From positions 40,510-104,509 of the forward strand of contig NZ_LGEG01000035.1 of NCBI RefSeq assembly GCF_001280125.1: 64,000 bases of DNA. The letters run 5' to 3'. The notes under the pieces were generated by a model. It searched no databases, had not been told where the DNA came from, and saw only the letters and a program-made list of their open reading frames with translations. The position numbers were made by a program, and so were the translations under genes. Origin of the DNA: Streptomyces sp. NRRL F-6492 (GTDB lineage: Bacteria > Actinomycetota > Actinomycetes > Streptomycetales > Streptomycetaceae). The number at the start of each line of letters is the position of its first letter. Position 1 is the stretch's first letter. Below are positions 49,296-58,580 of this stretch, piece after piece.

Positions 49296-52200
49296 GTGAC
49301 CGCACGCATCAGCGACCCCGAGGAGCTCAAGGAGCTGCTCGGCATCCCGTTCACCCCGGAGCAGACGGCCTGCATCACCGCGCCGCTCGCCCCGCAGGTC
49401 GTCGTGGCCGGAGCCGGCTCCGGCAAGACGACGGTGATGGCCGCCCGCGTGGTCTGGCTCGTCGGCACGGGCCAGGTCGCCCCCGAGCAGGTCCTCGGCC
49501 TCACCTTCACCAACAAGGCCGCCGGCGAACTCGCCGAGCGCGTCCGCACCGCCCTCGTCCGCGCCGGCGTCACCGACCCCGACGTCATCGACCCGGACAA
49601 CCCGCCGGGCGAGCCCCGCATCTCCACCTACCACGCCTTCGCCGGGCAGCTCCTCACCGACCACGGCCTCCGCATCGGCCTGGAGCCCACCTCCCGGCTC
49701 CTCGCCGACGCCACCCGCTACCAGCTCGCCGCGCGCGTGCTCCGCGAGGCCCCCGGCCCCTACCCGGCGCTCACCCGGTCCTTCCCGACCCTCATCACCG
49801 ACCTGCTCGCCCTCGACGCCGAACTGGCCGAGCACCTCGTCCCCCCCGAGCGCCTCCGCGCGTACGACTCCGACCTGCTCACGACCCTCGCGGGCGCCAA
49901 GCTGAGCAACGCCGAGCTGCGCAAGGTCCCCGAGGCCGCCACCGCCCGCCGCGAGCTGCTCGACCTCGTCGTCCGCTACCGCGCCGCCAAGCGCTCCCGC
50001 GACCTGCTCGACTTCGGCGACCAGATCGCCCGCTCCGCCGAACTCGCCACCACCCGGCCCGAGGTCGGCACGATCCTGCGCGAGGAGTTCCGGGTCGTCC
50101 TCCTCGACGAGTACCAGGACACCTCCGTCGCCCAGCGGCTGCTGCTCTCCGGCCTCTTCGGCCAGGGCACCGGACACGCCGTGACCGCCGTCGGCGACCC
50201 CTGCCAGGCCATCTACGGCTGGCGCGGCGCCTCCGTCGCCAACCTGGACGACTTCCCCGAGCACTTCCCGCACGGCGACGGCAGCCCCGCGAGCCGCTAC
50301 GCGCTCTCCGAGAACCGGCGCAGCGGCGGCCGCCTCCTCGACCTCGCCAACGGGCTCGCCACCCCCCTGCGCGCCATGCACGCGGGCGTGGAGGCGCTGC
50401 GGCCCGCGCCCGGCGCCGAGAACGACGGCAGCGTGCGGATCGCCCTGCTGCCCACCCACGCCGAGGAGCTCGACTGGCTCGCGGACTCCCTCGCCCACCT
50501 CGTCCGCACCGGCCGCGAGCCCGGCGAGATCGCCGTCCTGTGCCGCACCGCCACCGACTTCCCCGCGATCCACGCGGCCCTCGTCGCCCGGGACGTGCCC
50601 GTCGAGGTCGTCGGCCTCTCCGGCCTCCTCCACCTGCCCGAGATCGCGGACCTCGTCGCCGTCTGCGAGGTCCTCCAGGACCCGGGCGCCAACGCCTCCC
50701 TGGTACGGCTCCTCACCGGCCCCCGCTGGCGGATCGGCCCCCGCGACCTCGCCCTCCTCGGCCGCCGCGCCCGCCTCCTGGTCCACCGGGGGAGCGAGCA
50801 GCCCGACCCCGAGCAGCGGCTCGCCGCCGCCGTCGAGGGCGTCGACCCGGCCGAGGTGGTCTCCCTCGCCGACGCGCTCGACACCTTCCTCGACTCCGGC
50901 GGCGCCCCCGACGACGGCCTGGCGTTCTCCGCCGAGGCCCGGGTCCGCTTCGCCCGCCTCGCCGCCGAACTGCGCTCCCTGCGCGGCTCGCTCGCGGACC
51001 CCCTCATGGACGTGCTGCACCGGGTCCTGAACACCACCGGCCTGGAGGTCGAGCTCTCCGCGTCCCCGCACGCCCTCGCCGCCCGCCGCCGCGAGACCCT
51101 CGGCCACTTCCTCGACGTCGCCGCCGGCTTCGCCTCCCTCGACGGCGAGGCCACCCTCCTCGCCTTCCTCGGCTTCCTGCGCACGGCCGTCCAGTTCGAG
51201 AAGGGCCTCGACAGCGCCCTCCCCGGCGGCGAGAACACCGTCAAGGTCCTCACCGCCCACAAGTCCAAGGGCCTGGAGTGGGACGTCGTCGCCGTCCCCG
51301 GCCTGGTCACCGGCCAGTTCCCCAGCGCACGCGCGCGCGAGGCGTGGACCTCCCAGCCGCAGGTCCTGCCGCACGCCCTGCGCGGCGACGCCGCCACGCT
51401 GCCGCCGGTCGACACCTGGGACGCCAAGTCCCTCGCCGCGTTCAAGACCGACATGCGCGAGCACCAGCACACCGAGGAACTGCGCCTGGGGTACGTCACC
51501 TTCACCCGCCCCCGCTCCCTCCTCCTCGGCTCCGGCCACTGGTGGGGCCCGAGCCAGAAGAAGCCCCGCGGCCCCTCGGACTTCCTCCTCGCCCTGTACG
51601 AGCACTGCGCGGCCGGCCACGGCGAGATCGAGGCCTGGGCGGACGAGCCGGAGGAGGACGCGGAGAACCCGACCCTGGCGGCGGCGGACCGCGACGAGGC
51701 GTGGCCCCTGCCGCTGGACCGGGAGTCCTTCGAGCGCCGCCGGGAGGCGGCGGAGCGGGTGATGACCCGGTTGTGGGCAGTCGTTCCGCAGGGCTCCGGG
51801 GAGGACGGGCACCACCCCGCGAGCGAGGCGCCCGACCTCCAGGACCCGCACCCCGAGGACCCCTGGGAGGACGAGGAGCCGGTCTGGGACGAGGACGAGC
51901 AGTCGCTCCCCGAGGACGCCCACGCGGACGCGGTCCCGGCCCCGAGGACCCCGGAGCCGGAGGCACCCGGGGGAGCGGGGGCCCCGGAGTCCGCAGCCCC
52001 GGAGCCGGAGACCCCCGAGGACGTGGGGACCCCGGAGGAGTCCGGGACCCCGGAAGGCGCCGGCGGCCTCACCCCCGAGGACGCCAGGACCATCGCTTCC
52101 TGGGACCGCGACCTCACCTCCCTCACCACCGAACTCCGCCGCGCCCGCGCCACCACCCGGGACGTCCTGCTGCCCGCGTACCTCTCCGCCTCCCAGGTGC

Positions 52201-52781
52201 TGCACCTCGCCGCCGACCCCGACGGCTTCGCGCGGGAGCTGGCCAGGCCCCTGCCGAAGCCGCCGCAGCCCGCCGCCCGCCGGGGCACCCGCTTCCACGC
52301 GTGGGTGGAGTCCCGCCACGAGGAGCTGCCGCTGCCGTTCCTCGGCCCGGAGGAGCTGCCCGGGGGCGAGGACTTCGCGGGCGAGCCCGAGATCCTCGAC
52401 GAACGGGACCTGGACGAGCTGAAGGAGGCCTTCGCCCGCACCCCGTACGCCCGCCGCACCCCGTACCGCGTCGAGGTCCCCGTCCACCTCACCCTCGCGG
52501 GCCGGGTCGTCCGGGGCCGGATCGACGCCGTCTACCGGGACCCGGAGAGCGGCGCGTACGAGATCGTCGACTGGAAGACCAGCCGGACGCGCAGCGCCGA
52601 CCCGCTCCAGCTCGCGATCTACCGGCTCGCCTGGGCCGAGCAGCACGGCCTCGCGCCCGAGGAGGTGGCCGCCGCCTTCGTGTACGTCCGGACGGGCGAG
52701 GTCGCCCGCCCCGCCCGGCTGCCCGGCCGGACCGGGCTCGAGGCGATCCTGCTGGGCGGGGCACCCCCGGACGCCGGATAG
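49296..52781 (+). CDS. adnB: Helicase-nuclease subunit AdnB (UvrD-like motor plus RecB-like nuclease)
   Basis: 1161 residues. The motor has Walker A GAGSGKTT (39-46), LTFTNKAAGELAERV, LLDEYQDTSVAQ, VGDPCQAIYGWRGAS and VKVLTAHKSKGLEWD. A C-terminal PDDEXK nuclease has RGTRFHAWVE and IVDWKTSR (D1092, K1094), without the four-Cys cluster seen in AdnA. An acidic Glu/Pro-rich linker (about 780-930) joins motor and nuclease. The GTG at 49296 has no Shine-Dalgarno; TAGCCT (49284-49289) ends 6 nt before it, so the mRNA may be leaderless and adnB may have a promoter independent of adnA. The next gene starts 10 bp after the stop. Confidence 0.9.
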   Translation: MTARISDPEELKELLGIPFTPEQTACITAPLAPQVVVAGAGSGKTTVMAARVVWLVGTGQVAPEQVLGLTFTNKAAGELAERVRTALVRAGVTDPDVIDPDNPPGEPRISTYHAFAGQLLTDHGLRIGLEPTSRLLADATRYQLAARVLREAPGPYPALTRSFPTLITDLLALDAELAEHLVPPERLRAYDSDLLTTLAGAKLSNAELRKVPEAATARRELLDLVVRYRAAKRSRDLLDFGDQIARSAELATTRPEVGTILREEFRVVLLDEYQDTSVAQRLLLSGLFGQGTGHAVTAVGDPCQAIYGWRGASVANLDDFPEHFPHGDGSPASRYALSENRRSGGRLLDLANGLATPLRAMHAGVEALRPAPGAENDGSVRIALLPTHAEELDWLADSLAHLVRTGREPGEIAVLCRTATDFPAIHAALVARDVPVEVVGLSGLLHLPEIADLVAVCEVLQDPGANASLVRLLTGPRWRIGPRDLALLGRRARLLVHRGSEQPDPEQRLAAAVEGVDPAEVVSLADALDTFLDSGGAPDDGLAFSAEARVRFARLAAELRSLRGSLADPLMDVLHRVLNTTGLEVELSASPHALAARRRETLGHFLDVAAGFASLDGEATLLAFLGFLRTAVQFEKGLDSALPGGENTVKVLTAHKSKGLEWDVVAVPGLVTGQFPSARAREAWTSQPQVLPHALRGDAATLPPVDTWDAKSLAAFKTDMREHQHTEELRLGYVTFTRPRSLLLGSGHWWGPSQKKPRGPSDFLLALYEHCAAGHGEIEAWADEPEEDAENPTLAAADRDEAWPLPLDRESFERRREAAERVMTRLWAVVPQGSGEDGHHPASEAPDLQDPHPEDPWEDEEPVWDEDEQSLPEDAHADAVPAPRTPEPEAPGGAGAPESAAPEPETPEDVGTPEESGTPEGAGGLTPEDARTIASWDRDLTSLTTELRRARATTRDVLLPAYLSASQVLHLAADPDGFARELARPLPKPPQPAARRGTRFHAWVESRHEELPLPFLGPEELPGGEDFAGEPEILDERDLDELKEAFARTPYARRTPYRVEVPVHLTLAGRVVRGRIDAVYRDPESGAYEIVDWKTSRTRSADPLQLAIYRLAWAEQHGLAPEEVAAAFVYVRTGEVARPARLPGRTGLEAILLGGAPPDAG

Positions 52782-52791
52782 GCTCATATGT

Positions 52792-54210
52792 ATGAGCGAG
52801 ACCCCGGACAGCGCCGTCCACGCAGTGCGCACGTACATCGAGCGGCACCGCACCGCCTTCCTCGACGACCTCGCCGAGTGGCTGCGCATCCCGTCCGTCT
52901 CGGCGCAGCCGGAGCGGGCCGGTGACGTGCGGCGCAGCGCCGACTGGCTCGCCGCCAAGCTCACGGAGACCGGCTTCACCACGGCCGAGGTCTGGGAGAC
53001 CGCCGGCGCCCCCGCCGTGTTCGCGGAGTGGCCCTCGGACGACCCCGACGCCCCGACCGTCCTCGTCTACGGCCACCACGACGTGCAGCCCGCCGCCCGC
53101 GAGGACGGCTGGCACACGGACCCGTTCGAGCCGGTCGTGGTCGACGGCCGGATGTACGCGCGCGGGGCGGCCGACGACAAGGGCCAGGTCTTCTTCCACA
53201 CCCTCGGCGTCCGCGCCCACCTGGCCGCCACCGGCCGCACGGCCCCCGCCGTCCACCTCAAGCTGCTCGTCGAGGGCGAGGAGGAGTCCGGCTCCCCGCA
53301 CTTCCGCGAGCTGGTCGAGGCCCGCGCCGGGCGGCTCGCCGCCGACGCCGTGATCGTCTCCGACACCGGCATGTGGTCCGAGACCACCCCCACCGTGTGC
53401 ACCGGCATGCGCGGGGTCGCGGACTGCGAGATCGAGCTGTACGGCCCCGACCAGGACATCCACTCCGGCTCCTTCGGCGGCGCCGTGCCGAACCCGGCCA
53501 CCGTCGCCGGCCGGATCGTCGCCGCCCTCCACGACGACGACGAGCGCGTGGCGATCCCCGGCTTCTACGACGGGGTGACCGAGCTGACCGACACCGAGCG
53601 GGCCCTCGTCGCCGAGCTGCCCTTCGACGAGGCGGCCTGGCTGCGCACGGCCAGGTCCCACGGCACCCTGGGCGAGGCCGGCTTCTCCACCCTGGAGCGG
53701 GTCTGGGCCCGCCCCACCGCCGAGGTCAACGGCATCGGCGGCGGCTACCAGGGTCCCGGCGGCAAGACCATCGTCCCCGCCTCCGCCCACCTCAAGCTCT
53801 CCTTCCGGCTGGTCGCCGGCCAGGACCCGGCCAGGATCGAACCGGCCGTACGGGACTGGCTCGCCGGCCTCGTCCCGGCCGGGATCCGGTACGAGATCGT
53901 CTTCGGCGCCCCGACCCGCCCCTGTCTCACCCCCCTCGGCCACCCCGCCCTCAGGGCGGTGGCCGGGGCCATGAGCCGCGCCTTCGACGGCGCCGAGGTC
54001 CGCTACACCCGCGAGGGCGGCTCGGGTCCGGCCGCCGACCTCCAGGACGTCCTGGAGGCACCCGTCCTGTTCCTCGGCATCTCCGTCCCGTCCGACGGCT
54101 GGCACGCCCCGAACGAGAAGGTCGAGCTCGACCTCCTCATGAAGGGCGTCGAGACGACCGCTCATCTCTGGGGCGACCTGCCCGTCGCCCTCCGGGCCGC
54201 CGAGCGCTGA
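52792..54210 (+). CDS. M20-family dipeptidase/metallopeptidase
   Basis: 472-residue zinc peptidase of family M20. Metal ligands lie in VYGHHDVQP, RGAADDKGQ, EGEEESGS and a C-terminal HAPNEKVEL. It hydrolyses dipeptides or N-acyl amino acids in the cytoplasm. TAGGCT (52779-52784) ends 7 nt before ATG 52792, so it may be leaderless and not strictly dependent on adnB read-through. The start is also only 10 bp past adnB, so either arrangement is possible. Confidence 0.9.
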   Translation: MSETPDSAVHAVRTYIERHRTAFLDDLAEWLRIPSVSAQPERAGDVRRSADWLAAKLTETGFTTAEVWETAGAPAVFAEWPSDDPDAPTVLVYGHHDVQPAAREDGWHTDPFEPVVVDGRMYARGAADDKGQVFFHTLGVRAHLAATGRTAPAVHLKLLVEGEEESGSPHFRELVEARAGRLAADAVIVSDTGMWSETTPTVCTGMRGVADCEIELYGPDQDIHSGSFGGAVPNPATVAGRIVAALHDDDERVAIPGFYDGVTELTDTERALVAELPFDEAAWLRTARSHGTLGEAGFSTLERVWARPTAEVNGIGGGYQGPGGKTIVPASAHLKLSFRLVAGQDPARIEPAVRDWLAGLVPAGIRYEIVFGAPTRPCLTPLGHPALRAVAGAMSRAFDGAEVRYTREGGSGPAADLQDVLEAPVLFLGISVPSDGWHAPNEKVELDLLMKGVETTAHLWGDLPVALRAAER

Positions 54211-54247
54211 AACCACCACACCGAACCGGGGGAGTTGGAAGCAACCT

Positions 54248-55258
54248 GTGAGCACCTTGAAGAACGCGCCGGCCCTGAACGACGCGGCGGGCCGGGAGGA
54301 CGCGCCGGACGTCCCGGTCCCGGCGCCCGCCCCGGCGGACCGCCCGATCTCGCTCACCGCCCCGAGCGGCATCGACCGCGCCGCCCACCACCGCCTCGAC
54401 GAGGCGTGGCTCGCGGCGGCCTGGAGCCACCCCACGACCCGGGTCTTCGTGGTCTCCGGCGGCCAGGTGCTGATCGACGACCGGGCCGACGGCACCACCG
54501 AACTCGTCATGACCCCGGCGTTCGAGGCCCCGGTCACCGAGACCCACCGCTACTTCCTGGGCACGGACGCCGACGGGGTCTCCTACTTCGCGCTCCAGAA
54601 GGACTCCCTGCCCGGCCGCATGGACCAGTCAGCCCGCCCCGCCGGGCTGCGCGAGGCCGGGATGCTGCTCTCCGACCGGGACACCGGCCTGATGGTGCAC
54701 GCCGTGGCCCTGGAGAACTGGCAGCGCCTCCACCGCTTCTGCTCGCGCTGCGGCGAGCGCACGGTCATCGCCGCGGCCGGGCACGTCCGCCGCTGCCAGG
54801 CCTGCGGCGCCGAGCACTACCCGCGCACCGACCCCGCGGTGATCATGCTCGTCACGGACGAGCACGACCGGGCCCTGCTCGGCCGCCAGGTCCACTGGCC
54901 GGAGGGCCGCTTCTCGACCCTCGCCGGTTTCGTCGAGCCGGGCGAGTCCATCGAGCAGTCGGTGGTCCGCGAGGTCTTCGAGGAGGCGGGCGTCACGATC
55001 GGCGAGGTCGAGTACGTCGCCAGCCAGCCCTGGCCCTTCCCCTCCAGCCTGATGCTGGGCTTCTTCGCCCGCGCCACCTCCTCCGAGATCACCGTGGACG
55101 GGGAGGAGATCCACGAGGCCCGCTGGTTCTCCCGCGAGGAACTGGCCGCCGCCTTCGAGACCGGCGAGGTCCTCCCCCCGTACGGCATCTCGATCGCCTC
55201 CCGCCTGATCGAGCGCTGGTACGGCAGGCCGCTCCCGAAGCCGGGCGACGTGATCTGA
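54248..55258 (+). CDS. nudC: NAD+ diphosphatase / RNA deNADding enzyme NudC
   Basis: 336 residues. Zinc ribbon with CSRCGERT and CQACGAEHYPR cysteine pairs (about 160-195) and a Nudix box (GFVEPGESIEQSVVREVFEEAGV, about 226-248). NudC hydrolyses NADH/NAD+ and removes NAD caps from RNA. GTG at 54248, 37 bp after the M20 gene. Position between the adnAB and uvrD2 genes is conserved in mycobacteria (nudC next to uvrD2). Confidence 0.93.
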   Translation: MSTLKNAPALNDAAGREDAPDVPVPAPAPADRPISLTAPSGIDRAAHHRLDEAWLAAAWSHPTTRVFVVSGGQVLIDDRADGTTELVMTPAFEAPVTETHRYFLGTDADGVSYFALQKDSLPGRMDQSARPAGLREAGMLLSDRDTGLMVHAVALENWQRLHRFCSRCGERTVIAAAGHVRRCQACGAEHYPRTDPAVIMLVTDEHDRALLGRQVHWPEGRFSTLAGFVEPGESIEQSVVREVFEEAGVTIGEVEYVASQPWPFPSSLMLGFFARATSSEITVDGEEIHEARWFSREELAAAFETGEVLPPYGISIASRLIERWYGRPLPKPGDVI

Positions 55259-55282
55259 CCCGCCCGGCCTTCCGCGCACGAG

Positions 55283-55325
55283 AAGAGCCCCCTCCGGACA
55301 CACGGTCCGGAGGGGGCTCTTTTCA
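55283..55325. terminator. Bidirectional terminator between nudC and mycoredoxin
   Basis: 16-bp perfect stem (55283-55298 with 55306-55321), 7-nt loop, followed by TTTTC on the plus strand. It separates the convergent nudC and mycoredoxin genes. Confidence 0.9.
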
Positions 55326-55346
55326 GCCACCGGGAAGGGGCGGAGC

Positions 55347-55589
55347 TCAGGCGCCGATCTTCTGCTTGACCTGGGCGAGGCTCGGGTTCGTCAGGGTGGA
55401 GCCGTCCGGGAAGAGCACGGTCGGCACGGTCTGGTTGCCGCCGTTGGCCTTCTCGACGAACGCCGCCGAATCCGGGTCCTGCTCGATGTTGATCTCCGTG
55501 TACGTGATGCCCTCGCGGTCCATCTGGCTCTTCAGCCGACGGCAGTAGCCGCACCACGTGGTGCTGTACATCGTCACAGTGCCCTGCAT
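55347..55589 (-). CDS. Mycoredoxin (glutaredoxin-like, mycothiol-dependent)
   Basis: 80-residue thioredoxin-fold protein with active site WCGYC near the N-terminus and the conserved cis-Pro in NQTVPTVLF. Mycoredoxins reduce mycothiolated proteins in actinobacteria. The ATG at 55589 (MQGTVTMYSTTWCGYC) with GAGGAG 9 nt upstream; the longer ORF to 55709 reads through the SigR promoter and is rejected. Position between nudC and uvrD2 matches mycobacterial Mrx-1 (Rv3198A). Confidence 0.93.
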   Translation of the reverse strand: MQGTVTMYSTTWCGYCRRLKSQMDREGITYTEINIEQDPDSAAFVEKANGGNQTVPTVLFPDGSTLTNPSLAQVKQKIGA

Positions 55590-55644
55590 GGCCAGGCGCT
55601 CCTCTGGTTCTTCGCTCGCGTTCGCTGACGGGTCCGAGAAGGAG

Positions 55645-55671
55645 AACGCACGGCCCGCCCGTCCCATTCCC
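55645..55671 (-). promoter_or_regulatory. SigR-type promoter of the mycoredoxin gene
   Basis: On the minus strand: GGGAAT (55671-55666), 18-bp spacer, GTT (55647-55645), an exact match to the SigR consensus. It lies 55 bp upstream of the start codon, so the gene should respond to thiol oxidation. Confidence 0.85.
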
Positions 55672-55764
55672 AAAACCGGTTCCGGACCGTTTCCGGACCG
55701 TTTCCGCACCGCCCGGGGCCCGGCCCGATCCGCCCCGCGATTCGTATGACCGGCGGCTCCCGCC

Positions 55765-55773
55765 TGTGGACAA
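55765..55773 (-). promoter_or_regulatory. Perfect DnaA box
   Basis: TGTGGACAA, the reverse complement of TTGTCCACA, the preferred Streptomyces DnaA box, 41 bp upstream of uvrD2. It is isolated; a cluster would be needed for an origin. Confidence 0.55.
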
Positions 55774-55813
55774 CCCGCCGCACCGACCTCACGGGACCTG
55801 GCAGCATGGCGGG

Positions 55814-57994
55814 GTGACAGCAGCGACGCACTCCTCTCTCTTCCCCCAGGTGCCGGAGACGGCCGACGCGGTGCTCGACGGGCTCGACCCCGAGCAGCGC
55901 GAGGTCGCGCTCGCCCTGAGCGGCCCGGTGTGCGTGCTGGCGGGAGCCGGCACGGGCAAGACGCGGGCCATCACGCACCGGATCGCGTACGGGGTGCGGG
56001 CGGGCGTGCTCCAGCCCGCCGGCGTGCTCGCCGTCACCTTCACCAACCGCGCCGCGGGCGAGATGCGCGGCCGGCTCCGGCAGCTCGGCGCGGGCGGCGT
56101 CCAGGCCCGCACCTTCCACTCCGCGGCCCTCCGCCAGCTCCAGTTCTTCTGGCCGAAAGCCGTCGGTGGCGAGCTGCCCCGGCTCCTGGAGCGCAAGGTC
56201 CAGCTGGTCGCCGAGGCCGCGGCCCGCTGCCGGATCCGGCTCGACCGGAACGAGCTGCGGGACGTCACCGGCGAGATCGAGTGGGCCAAGGTCACCCAGA
56301 CCGTCCCCGCCGACTACCCGGCCGTCGTCGCCAAGTCCCTCAGGGACGCCCCCCGCGACCCGGCCGAGATCGGCCAGATCTACGCCACGTACGAGCAGCT
56401 CAAGCGCGACCGCTCGGTGATCGACTTCGAGGACGTGCTGCTGCTCACCGTCGGCATCCTCCAGGACCGGCACGACATCGCCGACCAGATCCGCCGCCAG
56501 TACCAGCACTTCGTCGTGGACGAGTACCAGGACGTCTCCCCGCTCCAGCAGCGGCTGCTCGACCTGTGGCTCGGCGACCGCGACAACCTCTGCGTGGTCG
56601 GCGACGCCAGCCAGACGATCTACTCCTTCACCGGCGCCACCCCCGACCACCTGCTGAACTTCCGCGCCCGGCACCCCGGCGCCACCGTGGTCAAACTGGT
56701 CCGCGACTACCGCTCCACCCCCCAGGTCGTCCACCTGGCCAACGGGCTGCTCTCCCAGGCCCGCGGCCGGGCCGCCGAGCACCGCCTGGAGCTGATCTCC
56801 CAGCGCGACCCGGGCCCCGAGCCGGTCCACACGGAGTACGCCGACGAGCCCGCCGAGGCCGAGGGCACCGCCCGCCGCGTCCGCGACCTGATCGCCGCCG
56901 GCGTACCGGCCGGCGAGATCGCCGTCCTCTACCGGATCAACGCCCAGTCCGAGATCTACGAGCAGGCCCTCGCCGACGCCGGGGTGCCCTACCAGCTCCG
57001 CGGCGCCGAGCGCTTCTTCGAGCGCCAGGAGGTCCGGGAGGCGGGCATCGCCCTGCGCGGCGCGGCCCGCGCCGGGGGCAACGACTCCCTCCTAGACGCC
57101 GCCGAGGACCTGCCCGCTCAGGTCAGGGCGGTCCTCTCCACCAAGGGCTGGACCACCCGGCCGCCCGCCGGCTCCGGCGCCGTCCGCGACCGCTGGGAGT
57201 CCCTCGCCGCCCTCGTCCGCCTCGCCGAGGACTTCGTCCGCGCCAGGCCCGGAGCCACCCTCTCCGACCTGGTCGCCGAACTCGACGAGCGGGCCGCCGC
57301 CCAGCACGCCCCGACCGTCCAGGGCGTCACCCTCGCCTCGCTGCACGCGGCCAAGGGCCTCGAATGGGACGCCGTCTTCCTGGTCGGCCTCACCGAGGGC
57401 ATGATGCCGATCACCTACGCCAAGACCGACGAGCAGGTCGAGGAGGAGCGGCGCCTGCTGTACGTGGGCGTCACCCGCGCCCGGATTCACCTCACGCTCT
57501 CCTGGGCCCTCTCCCGCTCCCCGGGCGGCCGGGCCTCCCGGCGCCCCACCCGCTTCCTCAAGGGCCTGCGCCCCGGCTCCGGCCCCCTCGGCGCCACGGG
57601 GCACGGCGGCGGCCCGGCCTCCTTCGAGCGGGGGACCGCCGCCGCCCGGCGCAGGCAGCGCGGCCCCGTCCTCTGCCGGGTCTGCGGCGCGACCCTCACC
57701 GAGGCGGGCGTGATGAAGCTGATGCGCTGCGAGGACTGCCCCTCGGACATGGACGAGGGCCTGTACGAGCGGCTCCGCGACTGGCGCGCCGAGCGGGCGG
57801 GCGAGCTCGGCCAGCCCGCCTACTGCGTCTTCACCGACAAGACCCTCATGGCGATCGCCGAACGGGTCCCCGCCACCGGCGGAGAGCTCGCCTCGATCTC
57901 CGGCGTCGGAACCCGCAAGCTGAACCGCTTCGGAGCCGACGTCCTGGCCATCTGCGCAGGTGAGGAGGGAGGGACGGGGGTCGGGGAACCCTGA
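55814..57994 (+). CDS. uvrD2: UvrD2-type DNA helicase with zinc finger and HRDC domain
   Basis: 726 residues. The SF1A motor has Walker A GAGTGKT (44-50), VDEYQDVSPLQQ, VGDASQTIYSFTGA and VTLASLHAAKGLEWD. A four-Cys zinc motif follows (C621, C624, C639 and C642), then a C-terminal HRDC domain (TDKTLMAIAERVPAT ... ISGVGTRKL). This architecture is typical of mycobacterial UvrD2. The GTG at 55814 is preferred to ATG 55766. A CAGCAT box ends 6 nt before it, suggesting a leaderless mRNA. It is next to wblC, as in M. tuberculosis (uvrD2-whiB7). Confidence 0.92.
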   Translation: MTAATHSSLFPQVPETADAVLDGLDPEQREVALALSGPVCVLAGAGTGKTRAITHRIAYGVRAGVLQPAGVLAVTFTNRAAGEMRGRLRQLGAGGVQARTFHSAALRQLQFFWPKAVGGELPRLLERKVQLVAEAAARCRIRLDRNELRDVTGEIEWAKVTQTVPADYPAVVAKSLRDAPRDPAEIGQIYATYEQLKRDRSVIDFEDVLLLTVGILQDRHDIADQIRRQYQHFVVDEYQDVSPLQQRLLDLWLGDRDNLCVVGDASQTIYSFTGATPDHLLNFRARHPGATVVKLVRDYRSTPQVVHLANGLLSQARGRAAEHRLELISQRDPGPEPVHTEYADEPAEAEGTARRVRDLIAAGVPAGEIAVLYRINAQSEIYEQALADAGVPYQLRGAERFFERQEVREAGIALRGAARAGGNDSLLDAAEDLPAQVRAVLSTKGWTTRPPAGSGAVRDRWESLAALVRLAEDFVRARPGATLSDLVAELDERAAAQHAPTVQGVTLASLHAAKGLEWDAVFLVGLTEGMMPITYAKTDEQVEEERRLLYVGVTRARIHLTLSWALSRSPGGRASRRPTRFLKGLRPGSGPLGATGHGGGPASFERGTAAARRRQRGPVLCRVCGATLTEAGVMKLMRCEDCPSDMDEGLYERLRDWRAERAGELGQPAYCVFTDKTLMAIAERVPATGGELASISGVGTRKLNRFGADVLAICAGEEGGTGVGEP

Positions 57995-58007
57995 GGAAAA
58001 CTCGTCG

Positions 58008-58047
58008 GAAAAATAGTTTGCGCCCGCCCCGTCAAGCCCCATAGGTT
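58008..58047 (+). promoter_or_regulatory. WhiB7-type autoregulated promoter of wblC
   Basis: GGAAAAATAG (58008-58016 plus flank) lies directly against the -35 box TTGCGC (58018-58023), with an 18-bp spacer and -10 TAGGTT (58042-58047). The AT-rich block just upstream of -35 is the known binding signature of the WhiB7-SigA complex via the AT-hook. The leader to wblC is long (about 630 nt). Confidence 0.8.
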
Positions 58048-58166
58048 CTTAACCACGGAAACGGCGGCTTCTTCGAAGCCCTGTCTTCGTGCTGTACTTG
58101 TCCAAATAAACATGAGGGTCCGGCTCGCACCCGAGCCCTCCGAGACGCCGAGAGGAGGCGATTCCA

Positions 58167-58514
58167 GTGATCAGCTACACGATTCAGACCAGCACCGCCA
58201 GCTTCGTCAGCACCGCCAAAATGACCGATCGCTCGGTCGTCTCCGCCTGCACGCTCGGCCTCTCCGCCTCGGCGTTCATCGGCACCGGTCTGCCTACCAC
58301 CGGTCTCTCCGGTCTCGGCATGCCCGGCGCCCTGGAGCTGCGGTCCTCCGTGGATCTGCGCAATGAGCGACCGACCAAGGCACTGGAAGCAGGAGCAGCG
58401 GGCAAGGCCAAGGCCTATGCCTTTGCGGCGGCCAGTGCCGGCACCCAGCAGCAGACGACGCATCACACGATGTGGGCCTTCCGTGGGCTCGAACCCTGGA
58501 GTGATCCAGCCTGA
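58167..58514 (+). CDS. Upstream ORF (115 aa) in the wblC leader
   Basis: 115 codons, GTG at 58167 with GAGAGGAGG 7-8 nt upstream. The product (MISYTIQTSTASFVST...) is rich in Ser/Thr/Ala with no domain, and codon usage is typical of the genome. It ends 24 bp before a terminator-like hairpin. By analogy with the whiB7/wblC systems, its translation probably senses ribosome-targeting antibiotics and controls read-through into wblC. It could also encode a functional small protein. Confidence 0.72.
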   Translation: MISYTIQTSTASFVSTAKMTDRSVVSACTLGLSASAFIGTGLPTTGLSGLGMPGALELRSSVDLRNERPTKALEAGAAGKAKAYAFAAASAGTQQQTTHHTMWAFRGLEPWSDPA

Positions 58515-58538
58515 TCCAGGATCAGGCAGGCGCCTTCA

Positions 58539-58580
58539 GGGCCGCGGAACCCCACCCGGGATCCGCGGCCCTTCTGTTTG
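58539..58580 (+). terminator. Attenuator/terminator in the wblC leader
   Basis: GGGCCGCGGA (58539-58548) pairs with TCCGCGGCCC (58562-58571), followed by T-rich TTCTGTTTG. It lies between the uORF and wblC and is a candidate conditional terminator. Confidence 0.75.

Noticed and set aside
44437..49305. 1622-codon open frame on the minus strand opposite adnA
   Set aside because: It is the high-GC shadow of adnA and the lipoprotein gene: low-complexity Gly/Arg/Glu composition, no domain, and it covers genes with clear motifs. The same applies to minus frames at 48735-52982, 2082-4091, 30075-32252 and 32209-34362.
58112..58366. 84-codon ORF overlapping the wblC uORF
   Set aside because: Out of frame with the better-placed GTG at 58167, and Arg/His-rich shadow composition without ribosome binding site.
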